From positions 1 through 64,000 of the forward strand of contig NZ_MXPU01000017.1 of assembly GCF_002204185.1 (NCBI RefSeq): 64,000 nt of DNA, in the 5' to 3' direction. Position numbers and translations under genes: made by a program. Under the pieces are notes generated by a model. It did no database searches and was not told the origin of the DNA. It worked only from the letters and a program-made list of their open reading frames with translations. How positions within the stretch are numbered: the stretch's first letter is position 1; each line of letters begins with the position of its first letter. Shown here in pieces: positions 55,622-62,896 of the stretch. The DNA comes from Rhizobium esperanzae (GTDB lineage: Bacteria; Pseudomonadota; Alphaproteobacteria; Rhizobiales; Rhizobiaceae).

Positions 55622-56530
55622 TCAATTTGCAGCCATCAGCCAGAGAAGCTCGATACGCTCCGATTCCTCGTCGGGATCATCGGCGAAGACGGTGTCGGCT
55701 TTGAGGAGGGCTTGCCGCCGGTCTTCCTGCTGGCGGAAGATGATCGCGTCAAGAAGATGCGCCAGATCGTCGTTGCGGGTGAAGAGCTGCGGCTCGGCTT
55801 CGACCAGTTCACAGAGCACGGCGAGGTCATGGATGTGGCCGAGATCCTCGACGAGCTCCTTGGCCGCACCGCGCTTGGCCCTCATCGCGCCCGGCCAGAT
55901 GTCCCGCAAAAGAGCGTGGTAGAGCCGATAATCATAGGCGCGTTTGCGCAGATCATGGAAATCCCCGGCCGATGCATCGCCGTGGCACCTGGCAAGTGCA
56001 GCCTTGGCCTTGCGCGCGGTGCGTCGCCAGCTCTTCGCCAGCATGCGGGCATTCTTGCGATGACTGCCATCGAAGGAAATGCCATCCAAAGCGGCGATCG
56101 CCTCCTTCAGTAGGCCAGGGGTTTCCATCAGCCGCTGTTGCAGGCCGCTCTCGGCCTCCGCCATCCAGTCGCGGCGCCCCTCGAGAATGGTGACGATCCG
56201 GCCGAGCGCCTCGCTTTCCTCTTTCCCGCGGGCTGAATGCTGCAGATATTGCGCGGTGCCGATAAGCGCGGCTGCGTCGCGGATGGCCGAAAGCGAGCGC
56301 GCGGCATCTCGCAACCTTGCATTTTCCTGCTCCTGGAAATCCGGCACCTCGCGCGCGACGAGCCGGTAGAGCGAGCGCAATCGCTTCAGGTTTTTTCGGA
56401 AGGAATGGATCGCCTCGTGCGTACCGTCCAGCCGCTCTTCGAGAAAGGTAATGGCGCCTTCCAGCTGCTCGGTCGCGATGTTCCGGAATGCCTCGGTGAA
56501 ATCGGCGTCAGGCCGAATGCGATAGGCCAT
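55622..56530 (-). CDS. CHAD-domain protein
   Basis: A 302-residue all-helical CHAD protein with the conserved His and basic residues in HSFRKNLKRLRSLYRLV and FHDLRKRAYDYRLYH. CHAD domains bind inorganic polyphosphate. Its start overlaps the 3' end of the CYTH gene by 23 bp, so the pair is co-translated. In many bacteria CYTH and CHAD are fused in one triphosphatase; here they are split. Confidence 0.88.
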   Translation of the reverse strand: MAYRIRPDADFTEAFRNIATEQLEGAITFLEERLDGTHEAIHSFRKNLKRLRSLYRLVAREVPDFQEQENARLRDAARSLSAIRDAAALIGTAQYLQHSARGKEESEALGRIVTILEGRRDWMAEAESGLQQRLMETPGLLKEAIAALDGISFDGSHRKNARMLAKSWRRTARKAKAALARCHGDASAGDFHDLRKRAYDYRLYHALLRDIWPGAMRAKRGAAKELVEDLGHIHDLAVLCELVEAEPQLFTRNDDLAHLLDAIIFRQQEDRRQALLKADTVFADDPDEESERIELLWLMAAN

Positions 56531-56996
56531 GCCTGTCGTGCCCGTATTCTGTGGCAAGGGCCTGGTTGGAGTAGCGGAAATCGCCGGTCACTTCGCGGCC
56601 AAGCCAGGTGGGCAGGACGGGTTTGTCGGTTTCCGCCGTCATCTCCACTTCGGCAATCACCAGCCCGCGATGCTCGCCGGCAAAGACGTCGACTTCCCAG
56701 ACGAAGCCTTGATGCGGAACGCGGTAGCGCGTCTTCTCGATGACGACGCCGATCGCGCTCTGCAACAGCTCCTCGGCATCGGCAATCGGGATGTCATATT
56801 CGAATTCGTCACGGGTGATGGCACTGCGGCCGATCTTGATCGTCAGCTTCGCTTTCCTGCCGTCGAGGGTGCGAACGCGGACGGAACGGTCGTCCATCGA
56901 GGCGATGTAACCTTGCCTCAGGACAGACTTGCTCTCGACGGCGGAACGCCATCCATCGCCGCGTACAAGAAACTTCCGCTCGATCTCTTTCGCCAT
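56508..56996 (-). CDS. CYTH-domain triphosphatase
   Basis: A 162-residue tunnel-fold protein with the ExExK signature (EIERKFLV, residues 4-11) and later basic and acidic tunnel residues (RTLDGRKAKLTIK; FEYDI; WEVDVFAGEHRGLVIAEVE). Bacterial members hydrolyse inorganic triphosphate. The start is the ATG at 56996; the open frame upstream to 57281 crosses the divergent eda promoter. It is divergent from eda, 155 bp apart. Confidence 0.9.
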   Translation of the reverse strand: MAKEIERKFLVRGDGWRSAVESKSVLRQGYIASMDDRSVRVRTLDGRKAKLTIKIGRSAITRDEFEYDIPIADAEELLQSAIGVVIEKTRYRVPHQGFVWEVDVFAGEHRGLVIAEVEMTAETDKPVLPTWLGREVTGDFRYSNQALATEYGHDRHGLSHSA

Positions 56997-57151
56997 GTCG
57001 GTGAACCTTTTGTGACGATCGCCGCACGGTAGACCAATTTCCAGGCATTTCATACCCTTCTTCTCACGCAGCCGGGTTTTATCTCGACAAGGTTCGGCGA
57101 GGGCGTTATTCGGGATGCAAATTTCAATCGTTTCAAGGAGGTCGTGCGACC

Positions 57152-57790
57152 ATGGGTGAGAAAACAGAGAAGCTCCTTTCCATCCTGAAGCTCCAGCCGG
57201 TCGTTCCGGTCCTGATCGTTGACGATGCCAGGTCGGCGGTGCCGCTGGCCCGCGCCCTCGTCGCAGGCGGCCTGAAAGCAATCGAGATCACCATGCGCAC
57301 GCCGGCGGCACTCGAGGCCGTGCGCGCCGTCGCCGCCGAGGTCGAGGGCGCCGAAGTCGGCGCCGGCACCATCCTGAATGCCGCCCATTGGGAAGCGGCT
57401 GTCGAGGCCGGCTCGAAGTTCATCGTCAGCCCGGGAACGACGCAGGAGCTGCTTGATGCCGCTGCCGATTCCGACGTGCCGCTGCTTCCGGGAGCTGCGA
57501 CCGCCAGCGAAGTCATGGCGCTGCGTGAGGAAGGCTATCAGGTGTTGAAGTTCTTTCCGGCCGAGCAGGCCGGTGGCGCTGCTTATCTCAAGGCGCTCGC
57601 CTCGCCGCTCGCCGGCACGCTGTTCTGCCCGACCGGCAGCATTTCGCTGAAGAACGCCGGGGATTATCTTTCGCTGCCGAACGTCGTCTGTGTCGGCGGT
57701 TCGTGGGTTGCGCCGAAGGAACTGGTCGCAGCCGGCGACTGGGCTGGCATTACCACACTTGCGGCGGAGGCCGCCGCTCTGAAGGCCTGA
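57152..57790 (+). CDS. eda: 2-keto-3-deoxy-6-phosphogluconate aldolase
   Basis: A 212-residue class I aldolase of the Entner-Doudoroff pathway, splitting KDPG to pyruvate and glyceraldehyde 3-phosphate. The catalytic Glu is in AIEITMRTPAALEAV and the Schiff-base Lys in VLKFFPAEQAGG; GAGTILN and FIVSPGTT are the other family motifs. AAGGAGGTCGTGCGACC precedes the ATG. It stands alone here; edd and zwf are not in the window. Confidence 0.95.
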   Translation: MGEKTEKLLSILKLQPVVPVLIVDDARSAVPLARALVAGGLKAIEITMRTPAALEAVRAVAAEVEGAEVGAGTILNAAHWEAAVEAGSKFIVSPGTTQELLDAAADSDVPLLPGAATASEVMALREEGYQVLKFFPAEQAGGAAYLKALASPLAGTLFCPTGSISLKNAGDYLSLPNVVCVGGSWVAPKELVAAGDWAGITTLAAEAAALKA

Positions 57791-57896
57791 GGTTGCATGG
57801 GCGGGACATGAGCGCCAGGCAGCCCGCCCAATATTTGTATTTCAGCCGTCGCAAACCTATGTTCTCCTCCGGCCTCAAACAGGGAGACGACGAGGA

Positions 57897-58616
57897 ATGT
57901 TCGACGCAAAGAAGCTTCTCGACCAGTTCTTGGGTTCGCAGGTGCCGGGTCTCGGCGGTTCAGTCCGCGACAAGGCGGGCGAGGCGATGCAGACGGCAAA
58001 GAACAATCCGATGAAGACCGGCGCGATCGCAGCCGTGCTTCTCGGCACCAAAACCGGCCGCAGTATTGCCGGCAATGCATTGGCGATCGGTGGTCTTGCC
58101 GCTATCGCCGGCCTTGGCTATCAGGCTTACAAGAACTATCAGGCGGGCCAAGCGCCCGCGGCCCCCTCGGATGCACCGTCGGCAAACAATCCGGTGCTCC
58201 TGCCTCCGCCCGTCGAATCCGGTTTCGGACCGGCATCGCCTGCCGCCAGCAACGAATTCGTGCTGGTACTGATCCGGGCGATGATTGCCGCAGCGAAGGC
58301 CGACGGCCATATCGACGACGCCGAACGCGCCCTGATCATGGACAAGATCAAGGCCGCTGACGTCAGCGGCGAGGCTGCTGCTTTCATCGAGGGCGAACTT
58401 GCGTCACCGACGGACATTGATGCGCTCGTGGCTGCGGCGGTGACGGAAGAACAGCGCGTCGAGCTCTATACCGCCTCGCGGCTGACCATCGATCCGGATT
58501 CGCGCGCCGAGCGCGGTTATCTCGATCTGCTCGCGGGCCGGCTCGGCCTCGCCGATCAGCTGATCGACCATATCGAGGCGACGGTGTCATCCGCCAAGAC
58601 GACCTTGTCACAGTGA
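57897..58616 (+). CDS. DUF533 (YebE/TerB-like) membrane protein
   Basis: A 239-residue protein. Residues about 38-75 are hydrophobic and Gly/Ala-rich (TGAIAAVLLGTKTGRSIAG, ALAIGGLAAIAGLGYQAY). A Pro/Ala linker follows, and then a TerB-like helical domain from about residue 118 (IAAAKADGHIDDAERALIM). This is the DUF533 layout. Function unknown. The gene starts 106 bp after eda. Confidence 0.82.
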   Translation: MFDAKKLLDQFLGSQVPGLGGSVRDKAGEAMQTAKNNPMKTGAIAAVLLGTKTGRSIAGNALAIGGLAAIAGLGYQAYKNYQAGQAPAAPSDAPSANNPVLLPPPVESGFGPASPAASNEFVLVLIRAMIAAAKADGHIDDAERALIMDKIKAADVSGEAAAFIEGELASPTDIDALVAAAVTEEQRVELYTASRLTIDPDSRAERGYLDLLAGRLGLADQLIDHIEATVSSAKTTLSQ

Positions 58617-58660
58617 CATCCAGGCCGGTTGCGTTTATCGGGCGACTGGCCTATCCACTC

Positions 58661-58718
58661 CCGGAGCCTTCCCCGGATAAATTGACGCATTCGTCAATTT
58701 ATCCGGGGAAGGCTCTGG
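58661..58718. repeat. Perfect 24-bp inverted repeat with 4-nt loop
   Basis: The arms at 58664-58687 and 58692-58715 are fully complementary around the loop CATT; two further base pairs follow outside one wobble pair. An outer CACTCCC (58656-58662) and GGGAGTG (58724-58730) extend the symmetry. It ends about 15 bp before the start of the acetyltransferase gene and its outer arm covers the ribosome site. Confidence 0.85.
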
Positions 58719-58733
58719 AATAGGGGAGTGAAC

Positions 58734-59429
58734 ATGCGCGATCTTGCAAATTTCAAGGGCTGCCCGGCGCCGAAGCCGGTTACGCTGAAAGGCCGTTTCG
58801 TCACCATCGAGCCCTATCGCCGCGAGGAACATCTCGAAGCGCTGTGGGACGGGCTCGGCGGCATGGGCATCAACCCACTGCTTCTTTATTTTTCGCAGGA
58901 TGATTTCTCGGGCATCGAGGACTTCGCCAACTGGCTGGAAAACGTCTACACCAAATCCGGCTGGCTCACCCATGTCTTTCGTGACAACGCCACCGGCAAG
59001 GTTGTCGGCATGGCGAACTACATGCGCGCCGACCCGGCAAATGGCGTCGTCGAAATCGGCGGCGTGGCTCATGGTCGCGACATGAGCCGTTCGCCGCTGT
59101 CCACCGAAGCGCACTACCTGATGGCCAAACATGTTTTCGAGGATCTCGGCTATCGCCGCTACGAATGGAAATGCGACAATAAGAACGAGGCGAGCAAGAC
59201 GACGGCACTGCGCTACGGCTTCAGCTTCGAAGGGGTGTTCCGTCAGCACATGATCTCCAAGCATCGCAACCGCGACACCGCCTGGTTCTCGATGATCGAC
59301 GCCGAATGGCCGCTGATTAACGATGCTTTCGAGGCCTGGCTTTCGCCCGAAAATTTCGACGCGGCCGGCAATCAGATCCGCCGCCTGCAGGATATTCGTG
59401 CGGATCTGGAGAAGGAAAGGCTGGCGTGA
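58734..59429 (+). CDS. GNAT-family N-acetyltransferase
   Basis: A 231-residue RimJ/RimL-type acetyltransferase. The N-terminal VTLKGRFVTIEPYRREEHL and the C-terminal YRRYEWKCDNKNEASKTTAL (acetyl-CoA region) are characteristic. The substrate is unknown. The ATG at 58734 follows GGGGAG; a GTG at 58728 is also in frame. The gene lies directly behind a large palindrome and overlaps the next small gene by 4 bp. Confidence 0.88.
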   Translation: MRDLANFKGCPAPKPVTLKGRFVTIEPYRREEHLEALWDGLGGMGINPLLLYFSQDDFSGIEDFANWLENVYTKSGWLTHVFRDNATGKVVGMANYMRADPANGVVEIGGVAHGRDMSRSPLSTEAHYLMAKHVFEDLGYRRYEWKCDNKNEASKTTALRYGFSFEGVFRQHMISKHRNRDTAWFSMIDAEWPLINDAFEAWLSPENFDAAGNQIRRLQDIRADLEKERLA

Positions 59430-59632
59430 GCCCGGAAAGCCGCTCGCAGGCGATCGCCGCCGCTGTCATCCTGCTCGGCGCTGGCCTCGTCCTTTATTTT
59501 CTGCCGACCATCGTTCTCTGGATCGGCAATTTCTCGCCGACGCTGGGGATCCTTGTGGGCATCTGCCTGATCACGGCGTTTTTTGCGGTCTTCTGGCTCA
59601 GGGCGCGCTACCAGCGTCGCAGAGGAAAATAG
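59426..59632 (+). CDS. Small membrane protein (68 residues)
   Basis: Starts with GTG at 59426 in a GTGA overlap with the acetyltransferase stop. It has two hydrophobic segments (AIAAAVILLGAGLVLYFL; LGILVGICLITAFFAVFWL) and a basic tail (RARYQRRRGK), with the N-terminus short and polar. No family recognised. The overlap suggests that it is co-translated with the acetyltransferase. Its stop lies one base from the stop of the convergent NicO gene. Confidence 0.7.
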   Translation: MSPESRSQAIAAAVILLGAGLVLYFLPTIVLWIGNFSPTLGILVGICLITAFFAVFWLRARYQRRRGK

Positions 59633-59633
59633 C

Positions 59634-60710
59634 CTATCCTTGCAGGGAGGCGCCGAGCAGGACGGCGCCCATCAGGATGACGAGCAGGGCGCCGAGGATT
59701 TCAATGGCATTGCCAACCCAGACCGAAGCCGTCGAGCCTCGTCCGGATAGGCGGACTGCCGCACCCTTGGCGGTGACGGCAAGCGTCGCGAGCACGGAAA
59801 CGGTGATCGCCGTGCCGAGCGACATGGCGGCGACCGAAAGCGCGCCGCCGAGATAGAGGCCGTTCAGCAGCGAGAAAGTCATGACAAGCAAAGCCCCGGA
59901 GCAGGGTCGAAGGCCGACGGCTATGATCGCCGACCAAGCCTCGCGGACGCTGAACCTGTCGCCGGCGAGCAGGGCCGGATCAGGCACGTGCGTATTGCCG
60001 CAGGTCTCGCAGACCATGCCGGGAACGAAGCTGTGGCCAGCCTTCACGGCCTGCGCCTTGCCGTTGAAGGCATAGGACTGGCGTTCGGCTGCGTTATCCT
60101 TCCAATCCAGCATCATGGACACCGGACCGGCCGACGTCGCCACCAGCCGGCGGCGCGGCAGATTGCTTGCCATCGAACGCAGTTTGCGGAACAGCAGCCA
60201 GCCGCCGAAGAGGATCACCATGACGAAGCTTATGATTTCCATGGCATGAGTGGCTGTCGTCAGCGTAATGCCGGTGCCGCGCAGCACCAGCCAGGCGCCG
60301 CCGACCAGCGCCACGGCAACGACGCCCTGGATGAAAGCCGAAATGAAGGAAATAACCACGCCGCGCTTCAGCTCGACCTCGTTGGCGATCATGTAGGAGG
60401 AGATCACCGCCTTGCCGTGGCCGGGGCCGGCGGCATGGAAGACGCCGTAGGCGAAGGAAAGGCCGACCAGTGATGTCAGCTGCCACGGATCCTCCCGCAT
60501 TCCCTTCAACGCACCGGTCAGCGCCCGATAGAAGGCCTGCTGTTCATAGTTCACATAGAGCAAAAGCGGCGCAAAAGGCCCGCCCGTCGGTTGAAAACTC
60601 GGTTCGGCCGTACCGATGCCGAGCGGCGATTGCGCGTGGGCGAGGCTTGCCGCCGTCAGGAGCGCGAGCAGTGCTGCGGAAAGGATGAGGGACGGGCGTT
60701 TTATCAGCAT
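59634..60710 (-). CDS. NicO-family metal transporter (RcnA/ZevB type)
   Basis: A 358-residue protein with about six hydrophobic segments and the NicO motif AAGPGHGKAVISSYMIANEV. A cysteine pair in VCETCGNTHVPD lies in a cytoplasmic loop. Family members move Ni2+/Co2+ or, as ZevB of Haemophilus influenzae, zinc. It overlaps its DUF1007 partner by 7 bp. The ZevA/ZevB-like pairing leaves open whether it exports nickel/cobalt or imports zinc. Confidence 0.83.
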   Translation of the reverse strand: MLIKRPSLILSAALLALLTAASLAHAQSPLGIGTAEPSFQPTGGPFAPLLLYVNYEQQAFYRALTGALKGMREDPWQLTSLVGLSFAYGVFHAAGPGHGKAVISSYMIANEVELKRGVVISFISAFIQGVVAVALVGGAWLVLRGTGITLTTATHAMEIISFVMVILFGGWLLFRKLRSMASNLPRRRLVATSAGPVSMMLDWKDNAAERQSYAFNGKAQAVKAGHSFVPGMVCETCGNTHVPDPALLAGDRFSVREAWSAIIAVGLRPCSGALLVMTFSLLNGLYLGGALSVAAMSLGTAITVSVLATLAVTAKGAAVRLSGRGSTASVWVGNAIEILGALLVILMGAVLLGASLQG

Positions 60711-61345
60711 GTGAGCTCCAGCCGTGTGGCGAAGAGTTTGGACATGTTGGTGCCGGTGGGATCGTTGAAGAAGGCGTCCGTCAGCGACTGTTTGTTTTGC
60801 GAGATCACCTCGTCGGCATCCGGCCTTACCACCTGGTGTTTGCAGGCCTTGAAACCGTCGCCCACCGTTGCCAGCTCGTTGTCTGTGGGGAAATCGATCG
60901 ACGTATAGAGCGTCGGATCATAGACGCCGAAGGTAAGCCTGCCCTTGAGCGGCATCTTCTCCGCCGGCTTGACCGCAAAGAACATCAGGAGCTGGCCATT
61001 TTTATAGTCGACATGGATGATGTCCGGCTGCTGGACGGTGATGCTCTTCCCGTTGATCGTCAGGTTCATGTAATAGTCGTAATCGGCAAGCGATTGCTTC
61101 ACCGTTTTGCCGACCTGCGCGAGTTCGTTCGGCTCCAGCTTCAGATCGGTGTTCTTGTCGAAATCCATGACGACCGAGGAGGAGAAGACCTCGTCGAAGC
61201 GCCAGACATTGCGCAGTTCCTCGACGCTGCCGTCAGCGCCGGCCACGACTTCGAGCCGCGCCTCCACGAAGATGTGCGGATGCGCAAAGGCAACTGCCGG
61301 TGTGAGCGAAAGAAGCGCGGTCATCAATGCTATGGATTTGTTCAT
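60704..61345 (-). CDS. DUF1007 periplasmic protein (ZevA type)
   Basis: A 213-residue protein with signal peptide (residues 1-21, MNKSIALMTALLSLTPAVAF, then AHPHIF) and the conserved HPHIFVEARLEV start of the mature protein. The N-terminal His-Pro-His is a likely metal ligand. The start at 61345 is chosen because it gives a normal signal peptide; five codons upstream also start with ATG. It is first of the pair with the NicO permease. Confidence 0.85.
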   Translation of the reverse strand: MNKSIALMTALLSLTPAVAFAHPHIFVEARLEVVAGADGSVEELRNVWRFDEVFSSSVVMDFDKNTDLKLEPNELAQVGKTVKQSLADYDYYMNLTINGKSITVQQPDIIHVDYKNGQLLMFFAVKPAEKMPLKGRLTFGVYDPTLYTSIDFPTDNELATVGDGFKACKHQVVRPDADEVISQNKQSLTDAFFNDPTGTNMSKLFATRLELTC

Positions 61346-61475
61346 GCGTCCCGCTGCCATATTCGGTCGACCCGAGTTCTTGCCAGAAATTGGGACGGAA
61401 TTGGGACCGGTTTGCCGGTTGAGTTCCGATCGGCCCCACTCCATCGTCCGGCCAGGCCGGTCTTGCGTGCAGATA

Positions 61476-62369
61476 TCACGGATGCTTCTTGAACCAGTTG
61501 TGCAGGTAATCGACGAAGATCCTCACCTTGGCCGGCAGGTAGCGCCGGTGCGGGTAGACGGCATAGATGCCGCGGTCGGTCGGAATATAATCGTTAAACA
61601 GCGTCACCAGCTCGCCGCTTTCGATCGGTTTACGGGCGATGAAATCGGGAATGAGGGCGATGCCGATGCCGGCGAGGGCAGCGCGAAGTGTCGCGTGCGG
61701 GCTGTTGACCTCGATCGGCCCCGAGACGGCGACGGCGAAGGTTGTGTTGTCAGGATTGTGGAAGCGGATGCTGCCGTGGGTGCGTGAATTGGTATCGACG
61801 ATAAAGGGAAGATTGGAAATGTTGCTTGGATGCTCCAGATCGGGATGACGCTCGAGAAAATCCGGGGTGGCGCAGAGATGGACGCGGAAATCGGAGATCT
61901 TGCGGGCGATCATGCCGGAATCTTCGAGCTTGCTGATGCGGATCGCCACGTCGAAGCCTTCCTCGATCAGATCGACGAACCGGTCATCGGCGGCGATCTC
62001 CAGCGAAAGGTCCGGGTTCTCGCCGGCGAAATCGATCAGCGACTGGCCGACGTCGGCGTCGACGAAGGTGCGGGGAACGGAGACGCGCAACCGTCCCTTC
62101 AGCTGTGCATTGTTTTCGCGCACGAGATCGGCAAGGTTGTCGATCTCCTTCAAAATATCGGAGGCGCTGCGATAATAGGTGTGGCCGGCCTCCGTCATGG
62201 AGAACTGCCGGGTCGTGCGGTTGAGCAGCAACGCGCCGAGCTCGTCTTCCAGTTCGCGCACATATTTGGACAGCAGCGCCTTCGAGCGGCCGGTGCGCCG
62301 GGCGGCGGCGGAAAAGCCTTCGGCCTCGACGACATCGATGAAGGCGCGTATGCGCGTCAAGGTATCCAT
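61476..62369 (-). CDS. LysR-family transcriptional regulator
   Basis: A 297-residue LysR protein, starting MDTLTRIRAFIDVVEAEGFS, with helix-turn-helix near residues 19-38 and effector domain from about residue 90. It is of the CrgA/DmlR subgroup by sequence style. It stands alone with the decarboxylase gene divergent at 528 bp distance. Target unknown. In-frame codons up to 62504 are outside the family start and lack a ribosome site. Confidence 0.87.
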   Translation of the reverse strand: MDTLTRIRAFIDVVEAEGFSAAARRTGRSKALLSKYVRELEDELGALLLNRTTRQFSMTEAGHTYYRSASDILKEIDNLADLVRENNAQLKGRLRVSVPRTFVDADVGQSLIDFAGENPDLSLEIAADDRFVDLIEEGFDVAIRISKLEDSGMIARKISDFRVHLCATPDFLERHPDLEHPSNISNLPFIVDTNSRTHGSIRFHNPDNTTFAVAVSGPIEVNSPHATLRAALAGIGIALIPDFIARKPIESGELVTLFNDYIPTDRGIYAVYPHRRYLPAKVRIFVDYLHNWFKKHP

Positions 62370-62504
62370 GATGCTTCCTAGAACTGTTTTGGAACGTTGA
62401 ACAAATTGCCCCGCGCTGTTCAATATTTTTTTGCCCAGAGGATCAAAAAATCGCTTGATTATGAAGGCGAATATTCTTATCTCCCAGTCAGCCCAAAGTC
62501 GCAC

Positions 62505-62896
62505 GTGCCCATGGGTGTCCGCCGAACCCTCGAATTGGTGAGGAAATCGGTAAGGTACCTGGAATTAACCCCTCCAGTCGCTATTCCGGCCAACCGGAAA
62601 ATGCGAGGACGCCTGAAGCAACGACGGTGCGGGCCTTTTTGTTCTCTCCCTGCTTTCCATCAGCGGGGGTTACTGAAGAGGCACACCATCATTGCCGGAA
62701 GTGCGGTTGGGACTCTCCCTCCAATCCATGGCAGACAAAGCCGAACTTACACCGCATCGCGGCGTTGGTTCACTATCCGCGCATCGAGCGCTTGCTATGG
62801 TTCCGGGGTCTCCACCGGCTGGTTCCAATGCGAGTTCTCGTACGCCCTTTGTCCTCCGGTTCATGCCGGAGCTCTGGAACTGGAAGAGGGAACGAT
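62505..62896 (+). ncRNA. Leader of the ornithine decarboxylase gene, probable speF motif
   Basis: About 390 bp without a supported gene. From about 62700 the sequence is rich in short stems, ending with CTCCGG-ttcatg-CCGGAG (62854-62871) shortly before the ribosome site. The speF RNA motif is known upstream of ornithine decarboxylase genes in alphaproteobacteria; position and structure fit, but I could not align it. An ATG at 62828 is in frame with the decarboxylase and has no ribosome site. Confidence 0.5.
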
